DNA of 64,000 bases from Mesorhizobium kowhaii (GCF_003253745.1 NZ_MZXV01000026.1:1-64000); one strand, 5' to 3'; positions 26,977-37,353 are shown, numbered from the stretch's first letter. The notes: a model not told the origin generated them from the letters alone. Made by a program: numbers and translations.

Positions 26977-27066
26977 GGAGCGATGGCCGAGTGGTTTAAG
27001 GCAGAAGTCTTGAAAACTTCCGTACCGGGAACGGTACCGTGGGTTCGAATCCCACTCGCTCCGCCA
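26977..27066 (+). tRNA. tRNA-Ser(UGA)
   Basis: 90-nt class II tRNA. The acceptor stem GGAGCGA pairs with TCGCTCC, the discriminator is G and CCA is encoded. The anticodon loop CTTGAAA gives UGA. The long variable arm GTACCG/CGGTAC and T-arm GTGGG-TTCGAAT-CCCAC are intact. It differs from the two fragments upstream in the acceptor and anticodon stems, so it is a separate serine tRNA allele rather than their simple parent. Confidence 0.95.
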
Positions 27067-27349
27067 ACCGCATCGCCTCCTGCCCTCTCCTGTTTTGCAT
27101 TTCCCTTTCACGGCGGTAACAGGGATTCGACGCCCCTTGGGCGTACCAACAATTCCAAGCTCGGACGCGAGCGTGTCTCCATCATACCGCGACGGTGGGC
27201 AGGGCTTCTGGGCTCGCCATATAGGATGGAACTGCCCAGATGAATATGCCGCGCGACCGCTAGGCGGACTCCGCCACCTCAGAATGAAGCTGCACGAGGG
27301 GCCAAATCACTGTATGAAATTTGGAAAAGAGACAGGACGGAACCGCATC

Positions 27350-27604
27350 ATGGCCTCTGCGACAGCGTCGGAATTCAAGAACGAAAGCGATCTCGTTTTC
27401 AGCGATATCTCCAGCGAAGCGTGGCGCGAGTATCACTTTGAATCGGGTGCTAAGGTCCGAATCGATAGTCCGCAGAGGCTGAACGTGAGCGACAGCGGCG
27501 GTCACCGCATCTTCGACAGTCAGGGCTTATCTCACTACGTTCCTAAGGGTTGGATCCACCTTATTTGGGAAACGAAGCCGGGTCTGCCGAACTTCGTGCG
27601 CTAG
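27350..27604 (+). CDS. Small hypothetical protein, upstream partner
   Basis: 84 residues starting MASATASEFKNESDLVFSD; an alternative ATG lies at 27314. Contains a beta-rich middle (KVRIDSPQRLNVSDSGGHRI) and ends GWIHLIWETKPGLPNFVR. No family recognised. Only 21 bp separate it from the next gene on the same strand, which suggests a two-gene operon. Confidence 0.6.
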   Translation: MASATASEFKNESDLVFSDISSEAWREYHFESGAKVRIDSPQRLNVSDSGGHRIFDSQGLSHYVPKGWIHLIWETKPGLPNFVR

Positions 27605-27625
27605 TCAGTTCGGGAATCGGGCGCT

Positions 27626-28711
27626 ATGATCGTGTTTCTGTCTTCGTCGGCCCGAGCCCGCTACGCTGATGATATCATCCGGATGCTGGCGCTTCCACGT
27701 GGCGGCCAGTTGCAGTTCCGCTACGATGGCAAGTGGCTTGCTGACGATGTTCGTAACAGGGTTCCTCGCGAGCAACTCGCCGGCGAGTATGCATTAGTGT
27801 GCTTTGTAGCCGGTAGCGGTGATCCAGTCCCATATGAATTGATACCTATTCGCATCGCTCGCATTGTTCGGGCTGAGAGCGTCGGAACGTCTTACATTTT
27901 TACTCTTGCTGCCGATGCCTATGTCAGTGAAGCGACAACTGGTGAATTGCGCGCAGCAATCAATCCTGCCTGTCGCGAGCGCTTGCCTAGCGCAGCTCAA
28001 GCGCCGAGTGAGTTCTATTGCTTCTCCCTCGACTTTGAGTTGCGACCGCACCAGCGTTTGACATTCGAAGCCTTTGAGGAGACCGCACGGCAGCTGAGCC
28101 GTCATAAATCGTTCGCAGCCGAGCAAAGCGCGTTCTTCGCTGTACGTCAGATCAGCAGGATCTCCGGCCGAAGCTGGTTTGGAACTTGGCCTCGGTCGAG
28201 TGCTGTCGAGCAGGGCGCGTTTCGACTTTGGACTGGCAAGCGCTACGAATGCGAGGTGTACTGCCTTAGGTTGTTCGAGCACCCCATCGACGCTGATGGT
28301 GCCCGGCCGACGCCAAAGGAACTTGCCTTGGTCGCCGAGGCAAATGACGATTCGATCCAGTTTGCATCTGCCAAACGCAGTGTCATCGATTCACGTTATG
28401 ACTTGAAGCGCTACGTTTTTGCAGCCGAACCGGAGGTGATGAGTCGCGTTAGCGGTATTAGACTATTCCTTTCGGCAGAGGGCGACGGAGAAGATCGTGT
28501 ACGCCAAGACATCTCGCTCCAGATGATCTTTGGCGGCTCGCTTGTCCTAGCTTCTATTCGTGCTGTTGCGATCGGTATCGCGACTGCCGGGCCAGGAATG
28601 ATTGCCGCAAATGCTGCCGGGAAGCTTAGCTCCGGGGCCGCGGTCCTGATGATCGCGCTGGGCGCGTTTGCTGGCATATCCGCAATTTTTCCTTCCTTTC
28701 GAAAGCCCTGA
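27626..28711 (+). CDS. Hypothetical protein with C-terminal membrane segments
   Basis: 361 residues, not recognised. A soluble N-terminal part begins MIVFLSSSARARYADDIIRM and has a repeated-looking beta arrangement with two similar halves (residues ~1-140 and ~150-260). The last ~65 residues hold two hydrophobic helices (MIFGGSLVLASIRAVAIGIA and AAVLMIALGAFAGISAIF). Soluble sensor plus two C-terminal helices resembles defence effectors, but this is inference. It converges on druE, 185 bp away. Confidence 0.65.
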   Translation: MIVFLSSSARARYADDIIRMLALPRGGQLQFRYDGKWLADDVRNRVPREQLAGEYALVCFVAGSGDPVPYELIPIRIARIVRAESVGTSYIFTLAADAYVSEATTGELRAAINPACRERLPSAAQAPSEFYCFSLDFELRPHQRLTFEAFEETARQLSRHKSFAAEQSAFFAVRQISRISGRSWFGTWPRSSAVEQGAFRLWTGKRYECEVYCLRLFEHPIDADGARPTPKELALVAEANDDSIQFASAKRSVIDSRYDLKRYVFAAEPEVMSRVSGIRLFLSAEGDGEDRVRQDISLQMIFGGSLVLASIRAVAIGIATAGPGMIAANAAGKLSSGAAVLMIALGAFAGISAIFPSFRKP

Positions 28712-28896
28712 TCGAAAAGTCTTGGTATTGGCGCCTTCGACGAAAATGGCGCTGGCTCCCTCAGGGAGCCCAGATCCGTCAAGATGCCATATCTCAAACG
28801 GCGTGCACCGTCGGCCCCGAAGGCTGCTAAGACGGCGGATCGCCTCTCCGACCAACACCCAGCCGCCGTCGCTAGCCCAGCGATTAGTTGGCCGAC

Positions 28897-31800
28897 CTAT
28901 TTCTCATAGAGGACTGCGTTGCGCACCATCTGATGTTCATCTGGCAGATTACGACCCAGGACGAATTCGTTCAGCACGACTGAGGCCGTTGTTGGGGGTA
29001 GGTTACTGAACGAGTGCCCTTGCCATTCCGGCGTAAGCAAAGCAGGGCGAAGCCCAACAGCGACTTGCTGGTTGGAGTTGGCAACGCCAAGTGGCACAGT
29101 GACTCCTTGTATTTCGACAGGCCCCTTACACGCAAAGCCCTCGAGTTCGAGCAGCCGTTGAAGGTTGCGCAGTAGATTGGCCTGCGCCGCAGGCGCCTTC
29201 TCCTTAGGCAGCGTGCCATCGAGTGCGTAGCGTAGCAGCTCGGCACCGAGGTTCCGGTCAAGACGTTCCTTGAGGTACTGGTTATGATAGTGCCGCAGGC
29301 AACTCTCGCATGACTGCTCGCAGCGGGCGGGGCACTCTTCCAATAGCGTGAGGGTCTGCTGGAGGATTTCCTCGATGTTCCTCGCCGCGAGATCGGCATA
29401 GCCGGCCCCACCGGACAAGGTGTCGTAAAGGTAGACGTCGAGCAGCAACGTGTCATCCTCCCGGTTCGGGACGATACGGAACCCCGCGCCAAACTCGGAA
29501 GGATCGAGATCGATTTGTGGATGCCGGCTGGCTGCCAGGCGCAAGCCTTCGGCAACCGAGTACAGGGCGTCTTCGAGTATCCTCAACTGCAAGGGGTCGC
29601 CCGTTTCGGTGACAAGCGGCTGCCTCAGGCTGATGCGCAGCAACAGCAAATCGGTGGAGAAGACGTGGCCTAGGAACACGTTTTCATAAGTGCCAGCACA
29701 CTGATGGCCCGGCCTCGGCTTCCCGTACGAGAACTCAATCTTATAGGGTCGGCTGTGTGACACGTGCGGCTGCTCGTCGACCGAGGCGCGTCCGCACTGG
29801 TTGCAGATCCAGAATCCGCTGCGACCGTCGGACGTCTCCTGTCCCTTGTTGACGGTCACCAACTGGCGGTCAGTGGTGACCACGTACATGAGGTTGCGGC
29901 CGACGGGTCGCAGGCTCGGCAGATCATCCTTGCCCACCGGGACGGGAAACTGCGCGGCCGTCGCGTAGGTAATGTCCTGATCGCGATCGTCGTCCTTGAG
30001 CGCCCTGCCTTCCTCCGGCAGGAAGACCTGCGGCACCACCATGTGCGTGTGTTTCAGGTCGCTTTCGCACACCGGGCAACGCGCCCCGCCCTGTGTCGCG
30101 TCATTCAAATCCGCGACAAAGCTGCAGTTCTCACAGTGCACCAACGTGTGGCGTTCCTCAAAGATCGCCTCTGCGCGATTCTCGACGTCGGGCAATGTGT
30201 TCGCGACCACCCCGCCGGAGCGATAGGTTTCCTTGTTGATGACAATCAGGCGTCCGGGAGCATATTCGCTCAGTGCCTTGCCAATGGACTGCTGCGGCCG
30301 TTCGACGACCTCCATCTTCCACTCGTTGTTGCGCTGAATCAGGCGCTCCACAAGGAAACTCGATAGGTCCGTGGGGAAAGCATAGCTGGGCAGCAAACCC
30401 TTGGCGAACAGGAACTCCAGCAGCTCTTGATCAGCGATGGCCTCGCGCTCGGAACGCCGGTCCTCCTCCTCCTCCCCGCCTGCGGCAACCTCACCTTCGC
30501 CTGCGGCGGTTGCTGCTACCAGTTCAGCCCGGAAACGGGCGAGAGTCGCCAGCAAGGCGGCGGCCTCATCGCCGATCCAGGCGTCGATCGTCCGGGGGGC
30601 GACGCGGAGGTTGTCCGGCAGCCAGTTGCGAATGAGAGGGCGCAGCTGGCCGGTTGGCGCAAGAAGCTCCTTTCGCACCCACATGTCGAAGCTCGCGATA
30701 TCGAGCCCCGACATGGGCTCACCGAGGAAAAAGTCCGTAGCCTTGCCAAGTGCCCGGAACAGGGCAGACGATCCGGCCCCGACAGATACATCGTGAGTGT
30801 CCATGTAGTTGTGGAAAAACGTTTGGAAGAGGTAGGCGACAATGTGGCGCCGCGCGATCTTCGGGTTGTCTACCTTGACGTCCGGGTTGCGGGGATCGCC
30901 CGCGACGATCTGTTCTGGGTTGTTGTAGTAGTAGCCGTCGTGAGGGCCATTCTGCGCGTAGGTCAGCACAGTTGAAAGCGACGAGCCGCGGCGTCCCGCC
31001 CGGCCGGCTCGCTGCTGGTAGTTCTCCCGCTGCGGCGGCACGTTGCGCAGGCCTACCGCAACCAGGGAGCCGATATCGACACCCACTTCCATGGTCGTGG
31101 TGCAGCTCAGCACGTCAATCGGCTTGTCGGACTTCGCGATACGGACGTCCTTGAAACGCAGTTCAAATTGTTCAGTGGTCGCGTGCACCCGTGCATTGTC
31201 GCGGTTTGACAACTGGGCGGTATGTTCCTCGACCGAAATGCTGCGTAGTTGCGCACCGCCGGTCAGCACACGTTCCACCGGGGCACGCCAAAAGCCCTTG
31301 CGCGCCCTGATATACTCGCTCTGGGAAGGCGTGACCGACTCCAGGGATCCTGAACCGCAAGCCGCGCAATGACCATGAACGGTCATCGGCAATAGCGCGG
31401 TACAGTCGTCGCAGTGATGCCAAGTCATGTCCAGGTCGATGTGAACGATGACCTTGGCGGGATCGATGAAGATCGCGCCGGTGGAGTCAGCGAGCCCCAG
31501 TTCGTTCGCGAGTTCCTTCTCGACCAAACCGAGGGTAGTTAAGTCGATCTGCAGGGCGGCGGCCAGCGCGGGCCGGATTGCCTTCGGAAAATTGCCGTTG
31601 CTGCCCCACGCGTTCCTCCAGCGGCCTGCCGCCGACCCACGGACGTTGCCTTCGATGGTATGGTCAAAGGCGTAGCCGTCCGCCACATGCATCAGCCACG
31701 CGGCGGCCAGGCCTGCCATGTCTGCGGCGGGAAGCGCCGGCACCAAAGGGGCGGCCACACTAACAAGCTTGGCCAGCGCGCGCCGGGCCGGAAAGAGGCA

Positions 31801-34425
31801 ACCGACAGTCGTGCCGGCCAGCGAGTAATATCGACCGCACAGTTGCTTGAGGAGAGCCATCCTGTAGCGGCTGGGCGGCGGTCCAGGGTCGAAATCGGCC
31901 AGCAATTCCTCGATAGGTTGGTCTGTATGGTCCTTTTGGAGGCGCCTCACCTGGTCCTCGATTGTTTGCGCGTCCTCCCGGTCAAAGATTGGCAAATTGC
32001 TGTCGCTCAGAACCTTGAGCACCGCGATGTAAAGACTACGGTCAGGCCGCGGTTCGCGACCCGCCTGGAGCAGCGCCCGTGTGGCCAGCGCCAACACTTG
32101 TCGAAAAATGTCTTGCTCTACCTCCCGCGGAATATCGCGAGCCAACCGGGCCGCCTTCTGCCGGCCGTCCGAAAAGAGAAGGACCTTGCGACCGCCGTTA
32201 GGATACTCGCGGGTTTCGGTCCGCGAAGCCGGTTGGCTGTCTAACTGCGTCTTCACTAAGTTGGCGAACGGCGCCTCGCCCTTGGTGGCGTGGTCCATGA
32301 TCGTGGATGTCTCACTGCGCAGAGTTGGTTCGCCGCAGACACAGCAATTGCCAAACCTTACGCCGTTCTTGACCCAGTCCTGGTTCTGGGTGGGCAGATA
32401 GACGCGGGTAAAACCTTCTGCCGGCCGCTCGGCGCTGTAATTAAGACGGCCGCTCCGAATGTCGAGCCAGGCGGAAACGCAGTCGAGAAAGCTCGGGTTG
32501 GGCGGTTCCATGAGCACTTCCACTTCAACAAGCGGCGGCTGGCGGCCTTCACGGAACGGCCCAGACGGTGTGCTCCAGAGGAAATCAGGTTGCGGTCCAT
32601 CGGCGTAGCCCCGCAAGTAGGCGGTACCGCACTCGCGGTGCGTCAGGAGTTCGAAGACCCGTCCACCGCACTGGCACTGCCGGCGGTGGTGGGTATGGAG
32701 CCTGCCGAGGATCCGGCCAGGTCCCTGATGGCGTGCATGGGCACAGTTCGGATCGACGCAGGCGAATAGTCCCGGCAGGCCGCGAAAGAACATGTGCAGG
32801 CGGGTAGGCAACAATACGCGGTCGTCCGCTTTGCGGCGCGCATAGGGGGCCAGCGCAAGCAAGGCCGCTAGAGCGCGAGTACCGTCGGGATGGCGCTCAA
32901 ACAGTTGCTCCTGCAGGGCATCCAGCGCGAGGGCCTTGCCGGATACAAGCTCAATGAGCCTTTCGAGCACAGGAAAGCCAGTAAGGTTGGCAAACACGTA
33001 GTCGGGCAGGTCTTCGGCCGACGTCGGTTCCGACCAGCCCAATCCAGCAGCCAATGCGGCCACCGCGTCTCGCGCAGTTTCTGGATGGGTGGCGTATTGT
33101 TCGAAGGCTGCCAAATCAAAAACCGCGAGCAAGTCGGTCACGCGGTCGCTAGGTTGGCCGCTGCCGTGGCGCTGTTCGCGCGTACCGGTGATAACCGCGA
33201 ATCCACGCCGCGATTGGCGTGGCAATCCAGTGAGATTGCGCGCGAACTCGTCGATCGCTGCCTCAGCGGCTGTACCCTGCCCCAAGCTGGCGCTGGTCAG
33301 GATGAAGCGCACGCGCTCACGCGGCACGTCAAGACGTGCGAGCAGGCGTCTGATCAGCAGCGCAACCTCCGCGCCACCAGCACCCCGATACATGTGCGCC
33401 TCGTCGAGCACCAGAATCAGCTCATTGGCGCTGTCGGCGTGCAGCCACTCCTTCGTCTGCTGGAAAATGGACCGCTCGATCGGCCGCATCAGCATGTATT
33501 CGAGCATCGAGTAGTTGGTGATAAGGATATCCGGGCATGCCCGCTGGGTTTCATCGCGAGTCATCATCTCGCGGTCGCCAGGCTGGGTGATGAGGCGGCG
33601 GTCCCAGTGACGATAGCGCCGGGGTGCACCGCCTTTTGGATTGGGCTTCAGCTCTTCGTGTTGCTTGCCATAGAACGCGGTCAGGTCCTTTGACGGCCAT
33701 TGCCCAATCTTGGTAAGGCCTGACACTGTCTCGGGTGTTGCCATCAGGGGCAGGTAGAAGCTCTCGAACAGCGGCTCGATACGCTCGCCATCGCGCTTGG
33801 CCGAGCGGAGTCCTGGATAGGGCGATCGGCCGGTATAACTGCCAAAGCGCACCGGCCGGGCGCGACCCGCCGAAACAATGGCCGATGCAACCTCGTCGCC
33901 GAACAGCCGGCGAATGCGGCCCAGTTGATCATTGACCAGAGCGTTCATTGGATAGAGCAGCAAGGCACGGCAGCCCGGCAGCGCCGCCGTGGCTGGCCGG
34001 TCGCGTGCCTCTTGGGTCAGTTGGCCGATGATCGGCATCAGAAAGCTCTCGGTCTTTCCCGAGCCGGTACCCGTGGCGACGATGAGATCGGAGCCCGCGA
34101 AATACCTCTCAAGGGCTTGTGCCTGATGGACGTAGGGCCGGGGAAACAAGCCGACTTTTGCCGCTGCGAGCTCCGCCAACACCCTTGCCACCGTTGGGGG
34201 CAGATCAAGTTGGTCATAGGGAGCCCCCAGTTCATAAACCGGAGTAGACTCAACAAATGGAGCCTGCGCGACCGCGCCGCCCTCCTGCAGCAGCAGCCGC
34301 CGCTCTTGGATGAGTGCCTGGTTGCGGACGTGGTACTGCGCCTCAATGTAGCCGCGCAGGCTTGAGCCCAGCCGCCCAACCGTGGCGTGTACGCCGTGCT
34401 CGCCCTGCTCGACCCCGTTGCTCAC
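28897..34425 (-). CDS. druE: Druantia type I helicase DruE
   Basis: 1842-residue superfamily 2 helicase, the hallmark Druantia protein. The helicase core has GTGSGKTESFLMPI (Walker A), LVLDEAHMYRG (DEAH box) and the motif VI QRAGRAGRRG, preceded by TTTMEVGVDIGSLVAVGLRN. A Cys knuckle (CDDC...HCAAC) precedes the second helicase lobe. The C-terminal MZB/DUF1998 region has YDTLSGGAGYADLA followed by the CEQSCESCLRHYHN Cys cluster and LDR. The start overlaps the druD stop by four bases. In Druantia, DruE is required for phage defence; the mechanism is not fully known. Confidence 0.93.
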   Translation of the reverse strand: MSNGVEQGEHGVHATVGRLGSSLRGYIEAQYHVRNQALIQERRLLLQEGGAVAQAPFVESTPVYELGAPYDQLDLPPTVARVLAELAAAKVGLFPRPYVHQAQALERYFAGSDLIVATGTGSGKTESFLMPIIGQLTQEARDRPATAALPGCRALLLYPMNALVNDQLGRIRRLFGDEVASAIVSAGRARPVRFGSYTGRSPYPGLRSAKRDGERIEPLFESFYLPLMATPETVSGLTKIGQWPSKDLTAFYGKQHEELKPNPKGGAPRRYRHWDRRLITQPGDREMMTRDETQRACPDILITNYSMLEYMLMRPIERSIFQQTKEWLHADSANELILVLDEAHMYRGAGGAEVALLIRRLLARLDVPRERVRFILTSASLGQGTAAEAAIDEFARNLTGLPRQSRRGFAVITGTREQRHGSGQPSDRVTDLLAVFDLAAFEQYATHPETARDAVAALAAGLGWSEPTSAEDLPDYVFANLTGFPVLERLIELVSGKALALDALQEQLFERHPDGTRALAALLALAPYARRKADDRVLLPTRLHMFFRGLPGLFACVDPNCAHARHQGPGRILGRLHTHHRRQCQCGGRVFELLTHRECGTAYLRGYADGPQPDFLWSTPSGPFREGRQPPLVEVEVLMEPPNPSFLDCVSAWLDIRSGRLNYSAERPAEGFTRVYLPTQNQDWVKNGVRFGNCCVCGEPTLRSETSTIMDHATKGEAPFANLVKTQLDSQPASRTETREYPNGGRKVLLFSDGRQKAARLARDIPREVEQDIFRQVLALATRALLQAGREPRPDRSLYIAVLKVLSDSNLPIFDREDAQTIEDQVRRLQKDHTDQPIEELLADFDPGPPPSRYRMALLKQLCGRYYSLAGTTVGCLFPARRALAKLVSVAAPLVPALPAADMAGLAAAWLMHVADGYAFDHTIEGNVRGSAAGRWRNAWGSNGNFPKAIRPALAAALQIDLTTLGLVEKELANELGLADSTGAIFIDPAKVIVHIDLDMTWHHCDDCTALLPMTVHGHCAACGSGSLESVTPSQSEYIRARKGFWRAPVERVLTGGAQLRSISVEEHTAQLSNRDNARVHATTEQFELRFKDVRIAKSDKPIDVLSCTTTMEVGVDIGSLVAVGLRNVPPQRENYQQRAGRAGRRGSSLSTVLTYAQNGPHDGYYYNNPEQIVAGDPRNPDVKVDNPKIARRHIVAYLFQTFFHNYMDTHDVSVGAGSSALFRALGKATDFFLGEPMSGLDIASFDMWVRKELLAPTGQLRPLIRNWLPDNLRVAPRTIDAWIGDEAAALLATLARFRAELVAATAAGEGEVAAGGEEEEDRRSEREAIADQELLEFLFAKGLLPSYAFPTDLSSFLVERLIQRNNEWKMEVVERPQQSIGKALSEYAPGRLIVINKETYRSGGVVANTLPDVENRAEAIFEERHTLVHCENCSFVADLNDATQGGARCPVCESDLKHTHMVVPQVFLPEEGRALKDDDRDQDITYATAAQFPVPVGKDDLPSLRPVGRNLMYVVTTDRQLVTVNKGQETSDGRSGFWICNQCGRASVDEQPHVSHSRPYKIEFSYGKPRPGHQCAGTYENVFLGHVFSTDLLLLRISLRQPLVTETGDPLQLRILEDALYSVAEGLRLAASRHPQIDLDPSEFGAGFRIVPNREDDTLLLDVYLYDTLSGGAGYADLAARNIEEILQQTLTLLEECPARCEQSCESCLRHYHNQYLKERLDRNLGAELLRYALDGTLPKEKAPAAQANLLRNLQRLLELEGFACKGPVEIQGVTVPLGVANSNQQVAVGLRPALLTPEWQGHSFSNLPPTTASVVLNEFVLGRNLPDEHQMVRNAVLYEK

Positions 34426-35441
34426 AGCGCTCCCCCTCTCAGTTTTATCCCAAGCCGCCCAAGCGCATGTGCCACGAACGGCATGGCGCGAACCGGGAAG
34501 GCCATGGAACGAACTGACCGGGGAGTTGTGCCGTCACATTCCCAGCCAAGCGCGAGAACGCGGGCCTCCTCCATGGGCAGATCCTTGGCCAGCGTAACCT
34601 GCACCAGATCATTATCCCGCCTCGCATTTAATGTGCGTGTAGCGCGAAGCGCGTCGTCGTAGGCAAAGCGGAACCGACGCGCGTGTCCATGGCCGACCGT
34701 TGCTGCACGCCGCAGTAGTAGCCCGTCGGCCGTAGGCTCGAACTCTCCGAGATAGTACGGTCGGTTGTAGAGTGACGTTGGCTTTGCCTGCGCGCGGCAC
34801 AGCCGCAAAGAGACACCGGCGAGTTCAACCTCACGGGCATTTATCCAGCGTGATCGCGACTGCTGCACCGCTTGGTCCGGAGCGTATACTTCGAGGTGGT
34901 CGGCTGGCATTGTCGCCTGCTGGAGACGTGGGCGATAGATCTTGAGCGCCTTGCCCAGCCAGACGCCGATGGGTTCGGTGCGACCGAGCCAATCATCGAA
35001 GCTCTGCACGACCATCTGCGTGACGCCGGCATTCGCATAGCGCATGACCCCTGCCGCGACAAAGCCGCCTGGCGGGAGAGCGCCAAGCAAGAAGGACACG
35101 CTGTCCGAGAGTGCAACGGTGCGCGGAGGTGTTGACTTCCAGTAGCCTCCAGGTGACCGCCAAAGGTCGCCCGTTTCCTCGAGCGCCTCCAGCACCTTGT
35201 TAGCCAGCGGACGCGCCTCGGCAGGCGCGATTAAGCCTCCAAGATTCGTTTCGATCATGTCGGTGAGGCGCCCTGTGAACACGCCGTGACCATCCCGCGC
35301 TCCGTCTGCATCGCACGCAGCGTGCAGGTGCGCCGCAATCAACGCGCGCCGAACCGCCTCCGGGGAGCCTTGGATCGACAAGCCGACCGTCACGCTCGCC
35401 AGCGCCTCGGAGGCGGAAAGGACACGCAGTGACAGGGCCAT
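34422..35441 (-). CDS. druD: Druantia protein DruD
   Basis: 339 residues, assigned mainly by position between druC and druE and by size. The chosen start MALSLRVLSASEA is preceded by GGAGGGAG; the longer frame would overlap druC. No enzymatic motif is visible. Predicted mixed alpha/beta, rich in Arg and Ala; the C-terminal region contains VLALGWECDG. The stop overlaps druE's start (ATGA), so the two should be made in step. Confidence 0.82.
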   Translation of the reverse strand: MALSLRVLSASEALASVTVGLSIQGSPEAVRRALIAAHLHAACDADGARDGHGVFTGRLTDMIETNLGGLIAPAEARPLANKVLEALEETGDLWRSPGGYWKSTPPRTVALSDSVSFLLGALPPGGFVAAGVMRYANAGVTQMVVQSFDDWLGRTEPIGVWLGKALKIYRPRLQQATMPADHLEVYAPDQAVQQSRSRWINAREVELAGVSLRLCRAQAKPTSLYNRPYYLGEFEPTADGLLLRRAATVGHGHARRFRFAYDDALRATRTLNARRDNDLVQVTLAKDLPMEEARVLALGWECDGTTPRSVRSMAFPVRAMPFVAHALGRLGIKLRGGAL

Positions 35442-35448
35442 CTCGGTG

Positions 35449-37353
35449 CTACTCCCTCCTGATGCCAGCAAGGTCGAGCAGGAGTTGGAGCCGTGTGTCT
35501 ACATGGTCCTCGCTATCGATCCGCCCGCCATCGAGTTCGTCCTCGATGTTCTCCGGTGCCAAGCCCGTCATGCGCCAAAACGGCCACAACCAGCCATAGG
35601 ATGTGGATTGGAGCGAGGTAGGCGCATTTGAAGTACGGAAACTCTCAAGCGTGGACATGAAGGCTGTTGCAGTCCGCTCGATGCGCGGGTTGCGCAACGA
35701 ACGATCCTTCCGCAAAAGCCTCAGCAATTCTTCCGTTTGGGCTTTGCCTTTGGAGAGTTGCATCGATAAGGCCCTGGGATCGAGCGACGCCAGTGCCCCT
35801 GCCGAGACGACGGCGTTGGCCTTCGGAAAGATGCTCCAGTCCAGCACATCCGCGTCGAACACCGGCCCCAGTTGGAGATAGAGCGGCTGCTCTGGAAACG
35901 TCGAAACCCCGTCCGCCAGTGTTGCCACCACCAAGACGCTTGCGTCGCGGATCAGGTCCGCGATCGCATCGGCCAGCAGTTCGAAGGGCGCATTGTTGAC
36001 CCGCTCCAGCACCAGCGCCCCGATCATGCCATCCTGTTTGCCAAGTGCCGCCACCACATCGGTGTCGAGCGTCGCTGCATCGACAAAACCGACCGGCACC
36101 CGCGCCCGCACCACATGCTTGCCGGCGAGCGCCAATGCCGTCGCACGGGCCAGCTCGGTCGAGAATGATCCCTTGAGAAACAGCACCCTGCCAGTGACTA
36201 CAGCGGCGAGCACTTCCTCTGCAAAGACCGCAGCGCCCGGAGACTTAAGGCCAAGCGCAGCGTAGTTCGATGTCAGCAGGGCCGCAGCCTCTGTACCCGT
36301 CGCCAGGGCCTTGATCGGATCCGGTCGTTGCTCCAGCGGCACAACCCGTAGCGATGGGGTAGAGGCCACGGATGGTGCCTCGGTCTGCACCGGAGCCGGG
36401 CTGGCGTTCTGCCCCAGTTGCCCAACCCTCTCGTCGATGTCGGCAAGCTGTTGTTGCAGTTCCGCGGTGTGCTTGCCTGCCCGGTCCTCGGTGTCGCTCC
36501 AGAGCGCCTCGAGATCGGCCACGCTGCGTTCAACGGCCTTCAGGCGCCCGTCTGCCGCGTCGCTGACGCGCGCAACGGCCTGGCCATGGGTTTCGAACTC
36601 CTTCCGCACAGCCGCCAGTTCGGCAAGCACCGCTTCGAGTGCGCGCGTAGGGACGCCCTCTTCGACCACCGGGGCTGGCCGGGCCACGAGACCGGTCACG
36701 GTCTCCGCCAATCGCGCCACCTCGCCTGACAACCTCTCAACGTCGCCCTGCTGGCTTTTCAACAGTTCCTCGTGGCCCTGCAGACGTTTCGGCAGGGCGG
36801 ACAACGCCCGGTCTCTCTCCACCGCCACCTGCGGTTTGGCGCTGCTTACCAGCCGCTCAAGCGTATCGGTGGTTTCGAAGGGGCTAAACTGGAGAAGCCG
36901 CGCGATCGTCTCTGCAGCACAATTGTTGAGAAACGACTGTTCATGCAGACTGCGGAACAGTGCTTCAATCTCCGCTTGCGGCTGGTCCGCGACCACCTGT
37001 GGATGGTCTTTTGCTGTTGCATTCTCAATCGCGTCGAGCATCGCGGCGAGACCCTCGACATCCTTCAAATGCTGTTCCGCCCACGCCCGCCACAGATAAT
37101 AGTAGGCGAGGTCGGCGTGCTCCTTGTTGGCCTTGGGAGCGCCGCCCTTCTTGAGAAAGTGATGGAGCAGCGCCTGCTTGCGCTTCGGGAGGCTGGCGGC
37201 ACTATCCTTACGAAAGCCGTCAACGCTAGGCAGCACCTTCAACAGTTCCCGGCTTGTCTTGCTGGTCACTTCGTTGAAGAAGGCCAGCAGTTCGCGGTCA
37301 CCGAGCGCGCGTAGCCGCTTGACAGCCTGTGGCGTGGGCGACGGCTGGGTCAT
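35449..37353 (-). CDS. druC: Druantia protein DruC
   Basis: 634 residues. The N-terminal ~150 residues are helical (LGDRELLAFFNEVTSK; ADLAYYYLWRAWAEQHL). Residues ~180-300 form a predicted coiled coil (SQQGDVERLSGEVARLAETV; HTAELQQQLADIDERVGQLG). The C-terminal ~270 residues look ATPase-like in layout (VLFLKGSFSTELARATALAL; MIGALVLERVNN), but the P-loop GxxxxGK is not intact, so nucleotide binding is doubtful. It overlaps druB by four bases. Assignment is by operon position, size and domain layout. Confidence 0.85.
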   Translation of the reverse strand: MTQPSPTPQAVKRLRALGDRELLAFFNEVTSKTSRELLKVLPSVDGFRKDSAASLPKRKQALLHHFLKKGGAPKANKEHADLAYYYLWRAWAEQHLKDVEGLAAMLDAIENATAKDHPQVVADQPQAEIEALFRSLHEQSFLNNCAAETIARLLQFSPFETTDTLERLVSSAKPQVAVERDRALSALPKRLQGHEELLKSQQGDVERLSGEVARLAETVTGLVARPAPVVEEGVPTRALEAVLAELAAVRKEFETHGQAVARVSDAADGRLKAVERSVADLEALWSDTEDRAGKHTAELQQQLADIDERVGQLGQNASPAPVQTEAPSVASTPSLRVVPLEQRPDPIKALATGTEAAALLTSNYAALGLKSPGAAVFAEEVLAAVVTGRVLFLKGSFSTELARATALALAGKHVVRARVPVGFVDAATLDTDVVAALGKQDGMIGALVLERVNNAPFELLADAIADLIRDASVLVVATLADGVSTFPEQPLYLQLGPVFDADVLDWSIFPKANAVVSAGALASLDPRALSMQLSKGKAQTEELLRLLRKDRSLRNPRIERTATAFMSTLESFRTSNAPTSLQSTSYGWLWPFWRMTGLAPENIEDELDGGRIDSEDHVDTRLQLLLDLAGIRRE

